From assembly GCF_004217495.1 (NCBI RefSeq), contig NZ_SHLC01000001.1:2046001-2110000 (forward strand): a stretch of 64,000 nucleotides of DNA. Reading direction: 5' to 3'. How positions within the stretch are numbered: position 1 is the stretch's first letter; every line of letters begins with the position of its first letter. Below, one piece after another: positions 52,449-60,149 of the stretch. The notes under the pieces are model-generated. The model was not told where the DNA came from and did not search any database. It saw nothing but the letters and a program-made list of their open reading frames with translations. Position numbers and translations under genes: made by a program. The stretch comes from Microterricola gilva (lineage in GTDB: Bacteria; Actinomycetota; Actinomycetes; Actinomycetales; Microbacteriaceae).

Positions 52449-54107
52449 CTACTCGCGGTGCTCGGCGTCGTGCAGGGCGGATTGCTCGGGCCGTTCGTCG
52501 GCCTGCCCGCGGCGCGGCCAGCGCGACATCGCCCGCTCGGCGAGCGCGGTGATCGTGAGCGAGGGGTTCACGCCCGGATTGGCCGGCACCGCCGCGCCGT
52601 CGACGACGTGCAGGCCCGGGTGGCCCCACACCCGGTGAAACGGGTCGACGACACCGTGTTCTGGCGCATCCGAGACGACCGCCCCGCCGAGGAAGTGTGC
52701 GGTCATCGGGATGCCGAACACCTCGGGCCACGAGCCGCGCGCCGCCGCCGGAACGACGCCGTCACGCTCGACCCGTGCGGCGATCGCCTGCGCCGCGCGG
52801 TGCGCACCAGGCAGGTGGCTCGGGTTCGGCTCTCCGTGCCCCTGCGCGCTCGTGAGCACGCGGCGGCCGAAGCGCCGCTTCAGCGAGATCGTGAGCGAGT
52901 TGTCGGCGGTCTGCATGACGAGAGCGATGATGCCCCGCTCGCTCCAGCGGCGGAGCGAGCCGAGGCGCAGGGCCGTGACGGGTGCCCTGAGGAACCCGCC
53001 GACGAGGGCGGCCAGTCGCGCGCCGAGTGAGGCCCCGCCAGGCACGAGCCCGGTCGCGAGCCCGCCCATGAGGTTCGAGCCGGGCCCGTAGCGCACATTC
53101 TCGACGTGCGTCGTCTCGTCGACGTGGAACGAGGTGGTGATCGCGATCCCTCTCGCGAGCTCGAGCCCTTCGGGCACTGCGACGGCGACCGCACCGTCGA
53201 GCGCTTCGGAGTTCGTGCGAGTCAGCCGGCCGAGCGAGTCGGGGAGCCCGGGCAGGGCGCCGGAGTCCTTCATGCGGTGCAGCAGCTGTTGCGTGCCCCA
53301 GGTTCCCGCGGCGAAGACCACCTGCTCGGCCGTGACCGAGCGCCGGTCGCGGCGCAGCCACGCGCCAGAGCGTTCGGTCGTGACCTGGTATCCGCCTTCG
53401 GCGAGCGCGCGCACCTCTGTCACGGTGCGGAGCGGCTCGATGACCGCGCCGAGGCGCTCGGCGAGCGCGAGGTAGTTCTTCACGAGCGTGTTTTTCGCCC
53501 CGACCCGGCAGCCGACCATGCAGTTGCCGCACAGCGTGCACCCGGTGCGCTCTGGTCCGTCGCCGCCGAAGAACGGGTCGGGTACGGTCTCCCCCGGCAC
53601 GCCGAACCAGACACCGACCGGGGCACGCCGGAAGGTGTGGCCGACGCCGAGGTCGTCGGCCGCGCCCGCCATGATGCGCTCCACGGGACCCTCGTGCGGG
53701 TACTGCTCGACGACGCCGAGCATGCGCTTCGCGGTCGCGTAGTGCGGCGCGAGCTCGGCCCGCCAGTCGGCGATGTGCGCCCACTGCCGGTCGGCGAAGA
53801 ACACCTCCCCCGGCACGTAGAGCGTGTTTGCGTAGTTCAGCGAGCCACCGCCGACGCCGGCTCCCGCGAGCACGAGGACGTGCGGCAGCTTGTGGACGCG
53901 CTGCACCCCGAAGCATCCGAGCGCTGGGGCCCAGAGGTAGCGCCGCAGATCCCACGAGGTCTTCGCGAAGTCCTCGTCGGCGAATCGGCGGCCGGCCTCG
54001 TACACGTGCACGCCGTAGCCCTTGGCGCGCAGCCGAAGCGCGGCGACCGAGCCGCCGAATCCCGAGCCGATGACCACGACGTCGTGGTCGAAGCGTCCCT
54101 GGCTCAT
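52449..54107 (-). CDS. GMC-family oxidoreductase with ferredoxin-like Cys motif
   Basis: The 552-residue protein opens with an FAD-binding motif (VVVIGSGFGGSVAALRLRAK) and has the GMC C-terminal segment (ITALAERAMSRW after NPGVNPSL). It belongs to the cholesterol-oxidase/ChoD-like branch. A CTLCGNCMVGC cluster near residue 190 (CxxCxxCxxxC) is typical of that branch and resembles an iron-sulfur ligand set. Substrates could be sterols or long-chain alcohols. Its start overlaps the DGK-like gene's stop by four bases (ATGA), with GGGAGG upstream. Being last in an operon with an alkylglycerone-phosphate-synthase-like gene, fatty-alcohol oxidation is one plausible role. Confidence 0.85.
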   Translation of the reverse strand: MSQGRFDHDVVVIGSGFGGSVAALRLRAKGYGVHVYEAGRRFADEDFAKTSWDLRRYLWAPALGCFGVQRVHKLPHVLVLAGAGVGGGSLNYANTLYVPGEVFFADRQWAHIADWRAELAPHYATAKRMLGVVEQYPHEGPVERIMAGAADDLGVGHTFRRAPVGVWFGVPGETVPDPFFGGDGPERTGCTLCGNCMVGCRVGAKNTLVKNYLALAERLGAVIEPLRTVTEVRALAEGGYQVTTERSGAWLRRDRRSVTAEQVVFAAGTWGTQQLLHRMKDSGALPGLPDSLGRLTRTNSEALDGAVAVAVPEGLELARGIAITTSFHVDETTHVENVRYGPGSNLMGGLATGLVPGGASLGARLAALVGGFLRAPVTALRLGSLRRWSERGIIALVMQTADNSLTISLKRRFGRRVLTSAQGHGEPNPSHLPGAHRAAQAIAARVERDGVVPAAARGSWPEVFGIPMTAHFLGGAVVSDAPEHGVVDPFHRVWGHPGLHVVDGAAVPANPGVNPSLTITALAERAMSRWPRRGQADERPEQSALHDAEHRE

Positions 54108-55057
54108 GCCTGCCTCCCTGGGGTCATCGTGGTGTCGGGCACGAGCACGGTGAGTGCACCGGGCCGCAACGAGATTCGCACAGCACCGTCGCCGAGGCGC
54201 TCGCCGTCGGCGTAGACGACGAGACCGGGTGAGACGACCTCGATCGCGCTGGCCGTGGACGACGTCACCTCGCTGCGATCAACGTGACGGCCGCCCAGCA
54301 GCAGGGGGAACAGACGAATGAGCTTGGCCCGGCCGAGCGGTGCGACGTGCGTGATCTGGAGCAGCCCGTCGCTCGGGTCGGCGGCGGGGCAGACGGGCAT
54401 GCCGCCGCCGTAGCTCGCCGTGTTGCCGATGGCGACAAGGGTGCCCGGTCGGTGCTGTCTGGGTGCACCGTCGACGCCGATCGAGAACAACACCGGATGC
54501 AGGCGCGCGAGTTCCACGAGCAGGGCGAAGTAGTAGCGCACTCTGCCGCGCGGCCAGCGCAGGCGATTGGTGCGCTCGCTCACCCTGGCGTCGAAGCCGA
54601 GCGCGGCGACCGTGAGGAAGTGGCGGGCCCCGCCGTCCGTCTCGACGACTCCGACGTCGATGCGACGCGGCACCCCGCTGAGCGCGAGCTCGGCAGCGCC
54701 AGCGACGGCGGAGGCCTCGTACGGGAGCCCGAGTGCGCGGGCGAGGTCGTTGCCGGTACCCGCGGGCACGAGCGCGATGGGGATGCCGGCGTCGACGACT
54801 TCGTCGAGCACCGACGACAGGGTGCCGTCGCCGCCGACCACGACGAGGGCGCGGGGGCGGTCGGCGACCGCCTGGGCGGCGAGGCGCCGCGTGTCCGCGA
54901 CGGATGTGCCGGCGAATGCGTGCACCTCGGCGCCGAGCTCACGGAGTCTGGCGACCGCGGCGGCGGCAGCGGCGCTTCCCCGACCGCGACCCGAGGTCGG
55001 ATTCGCGAGCACCACGATGTGCTCGGCCACCTCAGCGACCCCGGGTTTCAGCGGCAT
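54104..55057 (-). CDS. Diacylglycerol kinase/YegS-like lipid kinase
   Basis: The 317-residue protein is a DAGK_cat lipid kinase: VVLANPTSGRGRGS at the start, the nucleotide-binding VVGGDGTLSSVLDEVV and LVPAGTGNDLARALGLP, then a beta-rich C-terminal domain (YADGERLGDGAVRISLRPGA). It would phosphorylate diacylglycerol or a related lipid alcohol, such as an alkylglycerol, at the membrane. Start ATG 55057 overlaps the preceding FAD-enzyme gene by 26 bp; GTG 55030, just after that gene's stop, is an alternative. It overlaps the GMC gene by four bases, so the three genes are one operon. Confidence 0.88.
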   Translation of the reverse strand: MPLKPGVAEVAEHIVVLANPTSGRGRGSAAAAAAVARLRELGAEVHAFAGTSVADTRRLAAQAVADRPRALVVVGGDGTLSSVLDEVVDAGIPIALVPAGTGNDLARALGLPYEASAVAGAAELALSGVPRRIDVGVVETDGGARHFLTVAALGFDARVSERTNRLRWPRGRVRYYFALLVELARLHPVLFSIGVDGAPRQHRPGTLVAIGNTASYGGGMPVCPAADPSDGLLQITHVAPLGRAKLIRLFPLLLGGRHVDRSEVTSSTASAIEVVSPGLVVYADGERLGDGAVRISLRPGALTVLVPDTTMTPGRQA

Positions 55058-56699
55058 CCGCCGCCAGCAGCACGCCCGGGTTGAGGATGCCGGCCGGGTC
55101 GAGCTCGGCCTTCACGGCACCGAGCACGCGCATGCCGAGCTCGCCGATCTCGCGCTCGAGCCAGGGCGCGTGGTCGCGGCCAACGGCGTGATGGTGGCTG
55201 ATCGTGCCGGCGCCGGCCATGATCGCGTCGTTCACGCCCGACTTTACCTTGCCCCAGACCTCGAGGGCGTCGCCCTTCACGCCCGCGATGATCGTGAAGT
55301 AGAGCGCAGCGCCCGTGGGGTAGATGTGCGAGACGTGGCAGAGCACGAGCGACTTCGCGCGGTGCGCGGAGAACCCGCGGGTGATCGCCTCGGTGACGTC
55401 GCGCTTCAGCCGCTCAAGGTTCGACCAGGTCGTGGCGGTCTCGAGGGTCTCGCAGAACACGCCGTGATCGAGCAGCGCGTCGCGCAGGTACGGCGCGTTG
55501 AACCTACCGTGCACCCACTCCTCGGCCGGCCGCTCGCCGGTGTGCGTCCCGCCCGCCGCCGTGAGCACGGCGGCTGTGCGCGCTCGCCGCTCGGCGGTGA
55601 TGGCGGCCTCGCCCTCGAAGACCGTGATGACGCTGCACCCCTTCGAGAGCGCCTTGCCGATGCGGCCGACCTGCGCGAGCCCCACCCCGGTCTCGGCCTC
55701 GTCGGAGAGGCGGATGACGGTCGGCCCAGTGCCGAGCTGCGCGACCTGTCGCAGCGCGTTCGCGCCGGCGCTGAAGTCGCGGAAGGTCCACGCGTCGTGC
55801 AGACGTACCTCGGGCACCGGGTGCACGCGCAGCCGCACCTCGGTGATGACGCCGAAGGCGCCCTCGGAGCCGAGGAAGAGCTGCACGAGGTCGGGGCCGG
55901 CGGCCGAACCTGGGGCGCGCCCGAGATCGAGGTCGCCGCTCGGGGTCACGACGCGCAGGCCGGTGACCATCGCGTCGAAGCGGCCGTACCCCGAGGAGTT
56001 CTGGCCAGAGGAGCGGGTGGCGGCGAAGCCGCCGATCGTCGCGTAGCGGAAGCTCTGCGGGTAGTGCCCGAGTTCGAAGCCGCGGGCCGCGAGCAGCGCC
56101 TCGGCCTCCGGCGCGGTTGTTCCCGCCCGAAGGGTCGCCTCGCCGCTCAGCTCGTCGAGGGCGACGAGCCCGGAGAGGCGGTGCAGCTCGAGGCTGATGA
56201 CGGCGCGACGACGACCGCCGTCGGCACGGTCGATCCCGCCCTCTGGGTCGAGCCCGCCGACGACAGACGTGCCCCCGCCGAACGGCACAACGGCGATTCC
56301 GCGCTCGCTCGCGAGCCGCAGCACCGCGGCGATCTCGCGATCGTCGGCCGGGTCGACGACGGCGTCGGGCGCGTGCTGCTGCACCGCGCGGCGCCGCAGC
56401 AGATCGAGCGTCGACTTGCCGCCGGAGTGCCGGATGCGCGCCTCACGGTCGGTGCGCACATGCTCGGCGCCGACGATGGCTGCGAGCGCGTGCCGGTCGG
56501 CCTCGTCGAGTGCGGATGCCGCGAGTTCGACCTCATCGAAGGAGGCGGCCGGCGCCGGGCGCGGGATGCGACCGAGCACGACGGGCAGCAGCGCTCGTAC
56601 CGCGCTGGGCAGCTCTCGTGCCTTGGCAGGGTCGCCCCAGCCGTTCCAGCGCATCGGTCCTGGGGCTGCGCCGTCGGCGGCTGCGTCATCATCGAACAT
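55032..56699 (-). CDS. FAD-dependent alkylglycerone-phosphate synthase-like enzyme
   Basis: The 555-residue protein has the VAO/PCMH FAD fold (VVPFGGGTSVVGG and SSGQNSSGYGRFD). It has the alkyl-DHAP synthase features PTGAALYFTIIAG and the His run GTISHHHAVGRDHAPWL, followed by ELDPAGILNPGVLL. The N-terminal extension MRWNGWGDP is characteristic of bacterial AGPS-like proteins. The eukaryotic enzyme swaps the acyl group of acyl-DHAP for a fatty alcohol, the committed step to ether lipids. Here that reaction is inferred. It is the first gene of the operon with the lipid kinase and GMC oxidoreductase, only 20 bp from a divergent TetR gene. Confidence 0.85.
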   Translation of the reverse strand: MFDDDAAADGAAPGPMRWNGWGDPAKARELPSAVRALLPVVLGRIPRPAPAASFDEVELAASALDEADRHALAAIVGAEHVRTDREARIRHSGGKSTLDLLRRRAVQQHAPDAVVDPADDREIAAVLRLASERGIAVVPFGGGTSVVGGLDPEGGIDRADGGRRRAVISLELHRLSGLVALDELSGEATLRAGTTAPEAEALLAARGFELGHYPQSFRYATIGGFAATRSSGQNSSGYGRFDAMVTGLRVVTPSGDLDLGRAPGSAAGPDLVQLFLGSEGAFGVITEVRLRVHPVPEVRLHDAWTFRDFSAGANALRQVAQLGTGPTVIRLSDEAETGVGLAQVGRIGKALSKGCSVITVFEGEAAITAERRARTAAVLTAAGGTHTGERPAEEWVHGRFNAPYLRDALLDHGVFCETLETATTWSNLERLKRDVTEAITRGFSAHRAKSLVLCHVSHIYPTGAALYFTIIAGVKGDALEVWGKVKSGVNDAIMAGAGTISHHHAVGRDHAPWLEREIGELGMRVLGAVKAELDPAGILNPGVLLAADAAETRGR

Positions 56700-56702
56700 G
56701 CG

Positions 56703-56717
56703 TTACAGTGTGACACA
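56703..56717. promoter_or_regulatory. Candidate TetR operator between divergent lipid operons
   Basis: The 20-bp gap between the two start codons contains TTACAGTGTGA (56703-56713), a near-perfect TnACA-G-TGTnA dyad, and TGTGACACA (56709-56717), a perfect 4-bp dyad around A. The gap is so small that any repressor bound here covers both start sites. Confidence 0.5.
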
Positions 56718-56719
56718 TC

Positions 56720-57352
56720 ATGGAAGATCGTCAAGTAGCGACGGATGCCACGGCCGACCCCGGTTCGGTCTGGCAGGCCGTCGAGCGGCCCGTCTGGGAC
56801 GAGACAGAGCAGCGCATGCTCGATGCCGCCGCCGAGCTCATCGCGACGCGGGGCGTGCACGGCGTCACCGTCGCCGAGGTCGCCCGCAATGCGGCCGTGA
56901 GCCGCCCGACCGTCTACCGCCGCTGGGCGAGCGCCGACGACATCGTGCGCGCCGCCCTGCTGCGTGGCGCCGTCGGCATCCTCGACGACTTCGGCACCCT
57001 CGCGACGACGCGAGCGGAGCTCGTGCGCGATGTGCTGCGCTTCTCTGAGCTCTTCCGCAACGATGCGCTCTACGGCCGCCTGCTCGAGCGCGAACCCGAA
57101 GTGTTCACCCGCTACACGCTGCAGCGCATCGGCACGAGTCAGCGCATCATCCTGCACTGGCTCGCCGCATCGGTCGAGATCGCCCAGCGCGGCGGCACCG
57201 TGCGCGCCGGCAACGCCGGCGACATCTCGGTCATGCTCCTGCTCATCGCGCAGTCCGCGATCCTCTCGCACAACACCGTCTCCGCCCTCATCGACGAGTC
57301 ACATTGGAGCACAGAACTATGGCACGCACTCGACGGGCACCTTCGCCCATGA
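56720..57352 (+). CDS. TetR-family regulator of the ether-lipid-type locus
   Basis: The 210-residue protein has a TetR helix-turn-helix at about 25-75: MLDAAAELIATRGVHGVTVA, EVARNAAVSRPTVYRRW and a following SADDIVRAALL. The C-terminal domain is unclassified. Start ATG 56720 is 20 bp from the divergent AGPS-like gene start, and its stop overlaps the GlpD-like gene's ATG. Both operons should therefore respond to it. Fatty acyl-CoA or fatty-alcohol derivatives are common ligands for regulators with TNACAGTGTNA-type sites, but no ligand can be assigned. Confidence 0.87.
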   Translation: MEDRQVATDATADPGSVWQAVERPVWDETEQRMLDAAAELIATRGVHGVTVAEVARNAAVSRPTVYRRWASADDIVRAALLRGAVGILDDFGTLATTRAELVRDVLRFSELFRNDALYGRLLEREPEVFTRYTLQRIGTSQRIILHWLAASVEIAQRGGTVRAGNAGDISVMLLLIAQSAILSHNTVSALIDESHWSTELWHALDGHLRP

Positions 57353-58938
57353 GCCACCTCGCGCCCGGCTCCGCCGCCCTCAATGCGGCACGCCGGGCGC
57401 GCGAGCTCGACGCACTCGGCGCGAGCGATCGCCCCGTCGACGTGCTCGTGATCGGCGGCGGCGTCACGGGCGCCGGCGTCGCGCTCGACGCGGCCGCGCG
57501 CGGGCTCTCGGTCGTGCTCATCGAGGCGCACGACCTCGCGTTCGGCACCAGCCGCTGGAGCTCGAAGCTCGTGCACGGGGGTCTCCGCTACCTCGCGACG
57601 GGCGACGTCGGCGTCGCCCGCGAGAGTGCCGTCGAACGACACATCCTGATGACCAGCACGGCCCCGCATCTCGTGCGCACGCTCCCCCAGCTCGTACCGC
57701 TCGTGCCCGCCGTGACGACCCGTCAGCGGGTCTTCGGCGGCATCGGGCTCGGCCTCGGCGACGGCCTGCGCCTGCTCGCAGGCACTCCAGGCGCGGTGCT
57801 CCCCCGCCCGCGGCGCATCGGCCGCGACGAGACCCTGCGCCTGGCTCCCGCCACCCGACGCGACGGCCTGCGCGGCGGTCTGCTCTCGCACGACGGGCAA
57901 CTCGTCGACGACGCCCGGCTCGTCGTCGCCATCGCCCGCACCGCGGCGGCGCTCGGCGCGACCGTGATCACGCGGATGCGGGCCACGTCGGTGACGGCCG
58001 ACGGCGCCGTGCTCCAGGATGCGCTCGGCGGCGGCTCGCTGCGCGTGCGAGCCAGGGTCGTCGTGAACGCGAGCGGGGTCTGGGCGGGCGACATCGACTC
58101 GAGCATCCGGCTGCGCCCGAGCCGCGGCACGCACATCGTGCTCGACGCGGCGGCCATGGGGCACCCGCTCGCCGCACTCACCGTGCCGCACCCTGGCTCG
58201 ATCAGCCGTTACGTCTTCGCCCTGCCGCAGCAGCTCGGGCGGGTGGTCGTGGGCCTCACCGACGAGGATGCCCCGGGCCCTGCACCCGACGTGCCCACGC
58301 CGAGCGACGGCGAGATCGACTTCCTGCTCGCAACGCTCTCGACCGCGCTCGAGCGCGAGCTGGGGCGCGCCGACGTGCTCGGCGCCTTCGCGGGTCTGCG
58401 CCCGCTCGTCGACTCGGGCGAGGGCGCGACGGCCGACCTCTCGCGGCGCCACCACGTGGCGGTGTCGCCCCGCGGCATCGTGAACGTGCTCGGCGGCAAA
58501 CTCACGACCTACCGGGCGATGGCCGAAGACGCCGTGGACCTGGCCATGCGGCACGGCGGACTCGACGGCGGCGAGTGCCGCACGCGCGCGCTGCCGCTCG
58601 TCGGCGCACCCGGGTCACCGGTCCCGGTGACGGGGCAGGGTACGGCTGGCGGGTCCACGACCACCGCGCTCCCGCCCTCGCTCCTGGCGCGGTTCGGCGC
58701 CGAGGCGCCCACCGTGCTCGCCCAGGCGCGCTCCGCCGACCCGACCGCGCTGGTCGCACTCGGCATCGATGTGACACGCGCCGAGATCGAGTTCGCGGTG
58801 CTCGCCGAGGGTGCGCTCTGCGCCGACGACGTGCTCGACCGGCGCACCCGCATCGGCCTCGTCAGCGCCGACCGTGCAAGCGCGCACGCAGCGGTCGAGT
58901 CGCTCGTCGGCGAGGCGAGCGAACGGAGTGCCCGATGA
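57349..58938 (+). CDS. glpD: FAD-dependent glycerol-3-phosphate dehydrogenase
   Basis: The 529-residue protein is a GlpD-type enzyme: FAD motif VLVIGGGVTGAGVALDAA, then the signature FGTSRWSSKLVHGGLRYLA, GVWAGDIDSS, LRPSRGTHIVLD and the C-terminal LGIDVTRAEIEFAV helical domain. It interconverts glycerol 3-phosphate and dihydroxyacetone phosphate, passing electrons to the membrane quinone pool. Start ATG 57349 overlaps the TetR stop (ATGA). In this setting it could feed DHAP to the alkylglycerone-phosphate pathway rather than serve glycerol growth, since no glpK or glpF is nearby. The gene ends in another ATGA overlap with a BNR-repeat gene. Confidence 0.9.
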   Translation: MSHLAPGSAALNAARRARELDALGASDRPVDVLVIGGGVTGAGVALDAAARGLSVVLIEAHDLAFGTSRWSSKLVHGGLRYLATGDVGVARESAVERHILMTSTAPHLVRTLPQLVPLVPAVTTRQRVFGGIGLGLGDGLRLLAGTPGAVLPRPRRIGRDETLRLAPATRRDGLRGGLLSHDGQLVDDARLVVAIARTAAALGATVITRMRATSVTADGAVLQDALGGGSLRVRARVVVNASGVWAGDIDSSIRLRPSRGTHIVLDAAAMGHPLAALTVPHPGSISRYVFALPQQLGRVVVGLTDEDAPGPAPDVPTPSDGEIDFLLATLSTALERELGRADVLGAFAGLRPLVDSGEGATADLSRRHHVAVSPRGIVNVLGGKLTTYRAMAEDAVDLAMRHGGLDGGECRTRALPLVGAPGSPVPVTGQGTAGGSTTTALPPSLLARFGAEAPTVLAQARSADPTALVALGIDVTRAEIEFAVLAEGALCADDVLDRRTRIGLVSADRASAHAAVESLVGEASERSAR

Positions 58939-59930
58939 CTGGGACGCTGCGCCCTGCCTGGCGCTCCATCGACACAGGCACAACCGACCGGTACCGCGGA
59001 CTCTGCGTAGTCGATTCGAACACGGTGTGGTTGGGCGGATGCGACGGCACCGTCATCCGCACCGCCGATGGAGGCCACAGCTGGGTCGACGTGTCTCCGC
59101 CCAACACTGCGGAACTGCAGTTTCGAAGCATCGTCGGGCTCGACGATCTCACCGCGCACGCCATGGCGTGCGGCCCGGGCGAGGGCGCCCGGATCTATCG
59201 CACCGACGACGGCGGAACCAGCTGGCACATGAGCTTTCAGGCAACCGACCCCGAGCTCTTTCTCAACACCGTCGCGTTCCTCGACCCCGACACCGGGCTC
59301 GCCGTCGGCGACCCCATCGACGGCGCCTTCGCGATTGTGCGAACGTTGGATGGCGGACGAACGTGGAGCCTCACCGGTGGCGCCTCTGCGCCGACGGCAC
59401 TCCCCGGGGACGGCCTGTTCGCGGCGAGCGGCAGCTGCCTCGTTGCCGTGGACGGCGCTCTCTGGATCGGCACGGGCGGTGCCGAGCACGCGCGCGTTCT
59501 GCGCTCGACCGACGGAGGCTCGTCGTGGCAATCGCACGAGACCGGGCTTCCATCCGGCGTCATGACCGGTATCTTCGGTCTCGCGTTTGCGGACGAGGAG
59601 CGAGGAATCGCCGTCGGGGGCAACCACAACGACCAGGGCGCCTCACGCTCCGCGGTGGCGTTGACAACGACGGGCGGCCAGGAGTGGACGATCCCGACCC
59701 GAGACGAGTCGAGAGGATTGCCGTGCGGATTCCGTTCCGCGGCGGCGTTCAGCCCGATCGATCCGGAGACGATTGTCGTCGTCGGCCCCGGCGGCAGCGA
59801 GTACACCACCGATGGCGGGGCAAGCTGGCACGCTCTCGGCGACGGCTTCGATGCCGTTGAGGTCGCCCCGGACGGCAGCTTCTGGGCCTCGGGCGAGCAC
59901 GGGCGGGTCGCCCGCCTCGAGCTACTCTGA
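58935..59930 (+). CDS. BNR/Ycf48-like beta-propeller protein
   Basis: The 331-residue protein consists of repeated Asp-box (BNR) motifs: TADGGHSW, TDDGGTSW, TLDGGRTW, STDGGSSW and TTDGGASW, spaced as in six- or seven-bladed propellers of the Ycf48/sialidase-like group. No signal peptide is evident, so it is probably cytoplasmic. Enzymatic activity is unlikely because sialidase catalytic residues are not obvious. Its ATG overlaps the GlpD stop (ATGA at 58935-58938), an unexpected coupling that implies a shared function or stoichiometry. Codon use is slightly less GC-rich than glpD. Its last 9 bp overlap the end of a convergent gene. Confidence 0.8.
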   Translation: MTGTLRPAWRSIDTGTTDRYRGLCVVDSNTVWLGGCDGTVIRTADGGHSWVDVSPPNTAELQFRSIVGLDDLTAHAMACGPGEGARIYRTDDGGTSWHMSFQATDPELFLNTVAFLDPDTGLAVGDPIDGAFAIVRTLDGGRTWSLTGGASAPTALPGDGLFAASGSCLVAVDGALWIGTGGAEHARVLRSTDGGSSWQSHETGLPSGVMTGIFGLAFADEERGIAVGGNHNDQGASRSAVALTTTGGQEWTIPTRDESRGLPCGFRSAAAFSPIDPETIVVVGPGGSEYTTDGGASWHALGDGFDAVEVAPDGSFWASGEHGRVARLELL

Positions 59931-60149
59931 CCGAACAGTCTCCGCATCGGGATAGATGCCGCGGGTTTCGGTGCGCCGGTTTCGCCTGCGGATCCAGTCC
60001 GACGGGTAGATCTTCGGCAGCATCTTGGCGACCGACAGCGCCGCGTACATCAGGGTGTTGATCGCGACGAAGGTCGCCCAGACGGCGAACCAGTCACTGT
60101 ATAGCACCGCCTCCGGCAGGAGGATGCCACTGGGCAGGGAAGCACTCAA
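59922..60149 (-). CDS. Small membrane protein coupled to the GT2 gene
   Basis: The 75-residue protein has one clear membrane helix (WFAVWATFVAINTLMYAAL) and a basic C-terminal half (DWIRRRNRRTETRG). I recognise no family. Its start overlaps the glycosyltransferase stop by four bases (ATGA, 60146-60149), so it is translated with that enzyme and is probably a membrane partner or assembly factor for polymer synthesis or export. Small accessory proteins of this kind accompany processive GT2 enzymes such as PgaC (with PgaD); similarity to PgaD is in size and topology only. Confidence 0.62.
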   Translation of the reverse strand: MSASLPSGILLPEAVLYSDWFAVWATFVAINTLMYAALSVAKMLPKIYPSDWIRRRNRRTETRGIYPDAETVRSE

